From NCBI RefSeq assembly GCF_000257645.1, contig NZ_AJHJ01000007.1:124001-188000 (forward strand): a stretch of DNA of 64,000 bases. Reading direction: 5' to 3'. Both the position numbers and the translations under genes were made by a program. The stretch comes from Serratia sp. M24T3. Its GTDB lineage: Bacteria; Pseudomonadota; Gammaproteobacteria; Enterobacterales; Enterobacteriaceae. A model generated the notes under the pieces. The model was given only the letters and a program-made list of their open reading frames with translations. It did no database searches and was not told where the DNA came from. Shown piece after piece: positions 62,274-64,000 of this stretch (position 1 is its first letter; each line of letters opens with the position of its first letter).

Positions 62274-64000
62274 CTACTTTTCATTGGTTCGTTTGTCGAT
62301 CCAACTCTGAATCGCACTACGCGCACTTTGCTGCAGCTGCTGGCGCAGGACCTGATCCGCATTCAGCTCATAGTTAAGCTGTTTCCATGGCCCAAATACG
62401 CGCAGCGGTATGTCTGTTTTCTGCAACGTTGCAATCAGCGGATTATCGCCCTTCCAACCGCCAGTGACGCGAACCAGCAAATTCATATCCGCCTGCTGAG
62501 CCGCAAAGCTGACTTTGCCGTCACCCTTGACCGTCATCATCGGCGATTCAGCACTGAGACCCTCGAGGCTGAGCTCACCATTACGTAGCCTGCCCTGTGC
62601 CTGCAGTTTCTGAATCTGGCTGTACATCTCATAGCGCTCCATACCCTGCACGCGATTACTGCTTCGCGCCACGGCCTGTTGCACTAACTGTTGAATATTC
62701 AAGCCGTTGAGATGTGCATCGTCCATCGACATGTCCGCCTGACCCTGCCAGTTGCTGTTAAAATCCTCCAGCGTCAGGCCTTTGCCACTCAGCTTGCCGT
62801 GCATCGAGAAGCTGCCGGTCAATGCCTGAGGAAGATTATAGGCGCGCAACAAATCACCGAGCTGAATATTGGTAAGCTCTGGTGAGAGGCTTACCTGCAG
62901 CTGCTGTCGGGTCGAGTCAAGGCTGCCTGGAATCGAGAACGAGCCCTGCCCCATGTTGCCGGTCAAGGCAGAAAGTTGCACATCGCCCTGACGATCGGTC
63001 GCCTGCAAATCGAGATTTTGAATAGCTAATCCGCGATAAGTCACGGCTACGGCTTTCAGCGCAAGCTGGGCATTAAAGCCATTGAGTACGCTGAGGCTAT
63101 TGGGCTGTTGCGCGACATCGCGGGCAATAACCGGTGCAGACATCACCGCCTGTGCCTGCTGCTGCGTGCTGTTGGTGACCTGAGGTTGCCAGCCGGAAAT
63201 CTCGTCGAGATTCATTTTATCGGCCTGCAAATTGAGTTGATAGTCCGGCACGTCGCCAAGCACGGCCCGACCACTGCCAGTAAGCTGATTATCATTGGCC
63301 GATAACGACAGGTTATTCAGCGTCATGGTTTGGGTATTTTGCTGATATTCGGCCTGTAAACTGGCCTGGCCACTGACGCCCTTCGCCGGAATATCCGCAC
63401 CGCTAATCTGATAGGTCAGCTTGCTGATATTGGCCGAATACTGACGAGGATAATTTTGCATATCCAGAGTGGCGGCAACGTTTAATGTTAGATCGCGCTG
63501 ATCGCGATTGATGCGACTCGAAAGCTGAATGGTCGCCTGTCGATGATTGCTCTGGTCCATCTCAAGATTGATGTCGCGCACATTGATCTGATCGCTTTTC
63601 GCTCGCTGCCAGATAAGCAGACTGTCTGCGACGCTGAGATGGCCGATATCAAATTTCCAGCCGTTGTCCGCCTCATTGACACTCTGGTTGTCTGAACCGG
63701 CAGGCGCAATCGGCGCGTCAGGCTGGTTGGCCTCACTGTCAGGAGTCAGGCGGATCACCGCGCTTTTGAGCATGACTTGTTTAATAGAAAGCTGATGCGA
63801 CAGCAAAGGCCAAAGATGGACATCAAGACGCATGTTCTCGGCACTCACCACCGGTTCTTTCGCTCCCGGCGCGGTAAGTGAAGTTTGCCCAGCCAAAATA
63901 CTCAGCTGAGGCCAGACATGCCAGCGTAGGCTGCCGTCGATTGCCAGCTTGTAACCGCTTCTTTGCTCAACACGATTGACCATATAGTTGCGAAAATCAT
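62274..64000 (-). CDS. asmA: AsmA family outer-membrane biogenesis protein (partial, N-terminus outside window)
   Basis: About 575 residues of a protein expected to be about 610 long. The frame stays open to the window edge and reads DFRNYMVNRVEQRSGYKLA, which aligns with the region after the N-terminal membrane anchor of E. coli AsmA. WHVWPQLSILAG and the C-terminal VPLRVFGPWKQLNYELNADQ are conserved. AsmA proteins are periplasmic, anchored in the inner membrane, with a long beta-groove thought to carry lipids toward the outer membrane. Convergent with yegH, as neighbours in E. coli. Confidence 0.94.
   Translation of the reverse strand, partial: DFRNYMVNRVEQRSGYKLAIDGSLRWHVWPQLSILAGQTSLTAPGAKEPVVSAENMRLDVHLWPLLSHQLSIKQVMLKSAVIRLTPDSEANQPDAPIAPAGSDNQSVNEADNGWKFDIGHLSVADSLLIWQRAKSDQINVRDINLEMDQSNHRQATIQLSSRINRDQRDLTLNVAATLDMQNYPRQYSANISKLTYQISGADIPAKGVSGQASLQAEYQQNTQTMTLNNLSLSANDNQLTGSGRAVLGDVPDYQLNLQADKMNLDEISGWQPQVTNSTQQQAQAVMSAPVIARDVAQQPNSLSVLNGFNAQLALKAVAVTYRGLAIQNLDLQATDRQGDVQLSALTGNMGQGSFSIPGSLDSTRQQLQVSLSPELTNIQLGDLLRAYNLPQALTGSFSMHGKLSGKGLTLEDFNSNWQGQADMSMDDAHLNGLNIQQLVQQAVARSSNRVQGMERYEMYSQIQKLQAQGRLRNGELSLEGLSAESPMMTVKGDGKVSFAAQQADMNLLVRVTGGWKGDNPLIATLQKTDIPLRVFGPWKQLNYELNADQVLRQQLQQSARSAIQSWIDKRTNEK

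Overview
The window is chromosomal DNA of an enterobacterium. Many genes match Escherichia coli families nearly end to end (RimK, NfsA, GrxA, YbjL, YbjG, DacC, YliI, YohJK, YeeZ, the whole his operon, Gnd, GalF/GalU, YegH, AsmA). Gene order agrees with E. coli only in blocks, and the accessory content points to a Rahnella/Ewingella/Rouxiella/Serratia-like lineage. The genus cannot be fixed from this sequence alone.

Region 1 (1-13145) is mostly backbone: rimK (partial)-nfsA, grxA, ybjM, ybjL, then ybjG, dacC and a HAD phosphatase. Between ybjL and ybjG sits accessory material: an unrecognised 84-residue protein, a TetR/GST/OsmC detoxification group, a tandem pair of YdcZ-type half-size transporters, a methyltransferase that appears frameshifted, and a cysteine hydrolase preceded by a strongly structured leader RNA.

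Region 2 (13170-31068) is rich in uptake and catabolic genes. A LysR regulator is divergent from an M20 peptidase plus MHS-type permease. yliI, a GNAT acetyltransferase, a second LysR gene and yohJK (with a good CRP site) follow. Next comes an approximately 10 kb nutrient island: an AbgB-like amidohydrolase, two amino-acid-type permeases and a binding protein without their own ATPase, a LacI regulator with two operators, a second binding protein/permease/ATPase set, a DadA-like oxidoreductase and a convergent orphan ATPase. Together these look like import and breakdown of N-acylated or unusual amino acids; the substrate is unknown.

Region 3 (31177-39797) holds yeeZ and the complete histidine operon hisL-GDCBHAF(IE), with its promoter, a six-histidine leader peptide and an attenuator.

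Region 4 (39860-59944), read on the minus strand, is the surface polysaccharide locus. Between galF and gnd lies an ABC-transporter-type O-antigen cluster: manC, manB, wzm, wzt, a WbdD-like methyltransferase with a coiled coil but no kinase domain, a two-domain WbdA-like glycosyltransferase, gmd, rmd, and WbdB/WbpY- and WbdC/WbpZ-like glycosyltransferases. It is headed by a JUMPStart/ops element. The predicted product is a D-rhamnose and/or D-mannose polymer made in the cytoplasm, capped, recognised by the long Wzt and exported by Wzm/Wzt. A gtrC-gtrA-gtrB glycan-modification cassette occupies the hisI-gnd interval, where E. coli carries wzz and ugd.

Region 5 (60539-64000) holds yegH and asmA (partial). 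The colanic-acid cluster that separates yegH from galF in E. coli is absent here. No tRNA, rRNA, insertion sequence, prophage or CRISPR array was seen.
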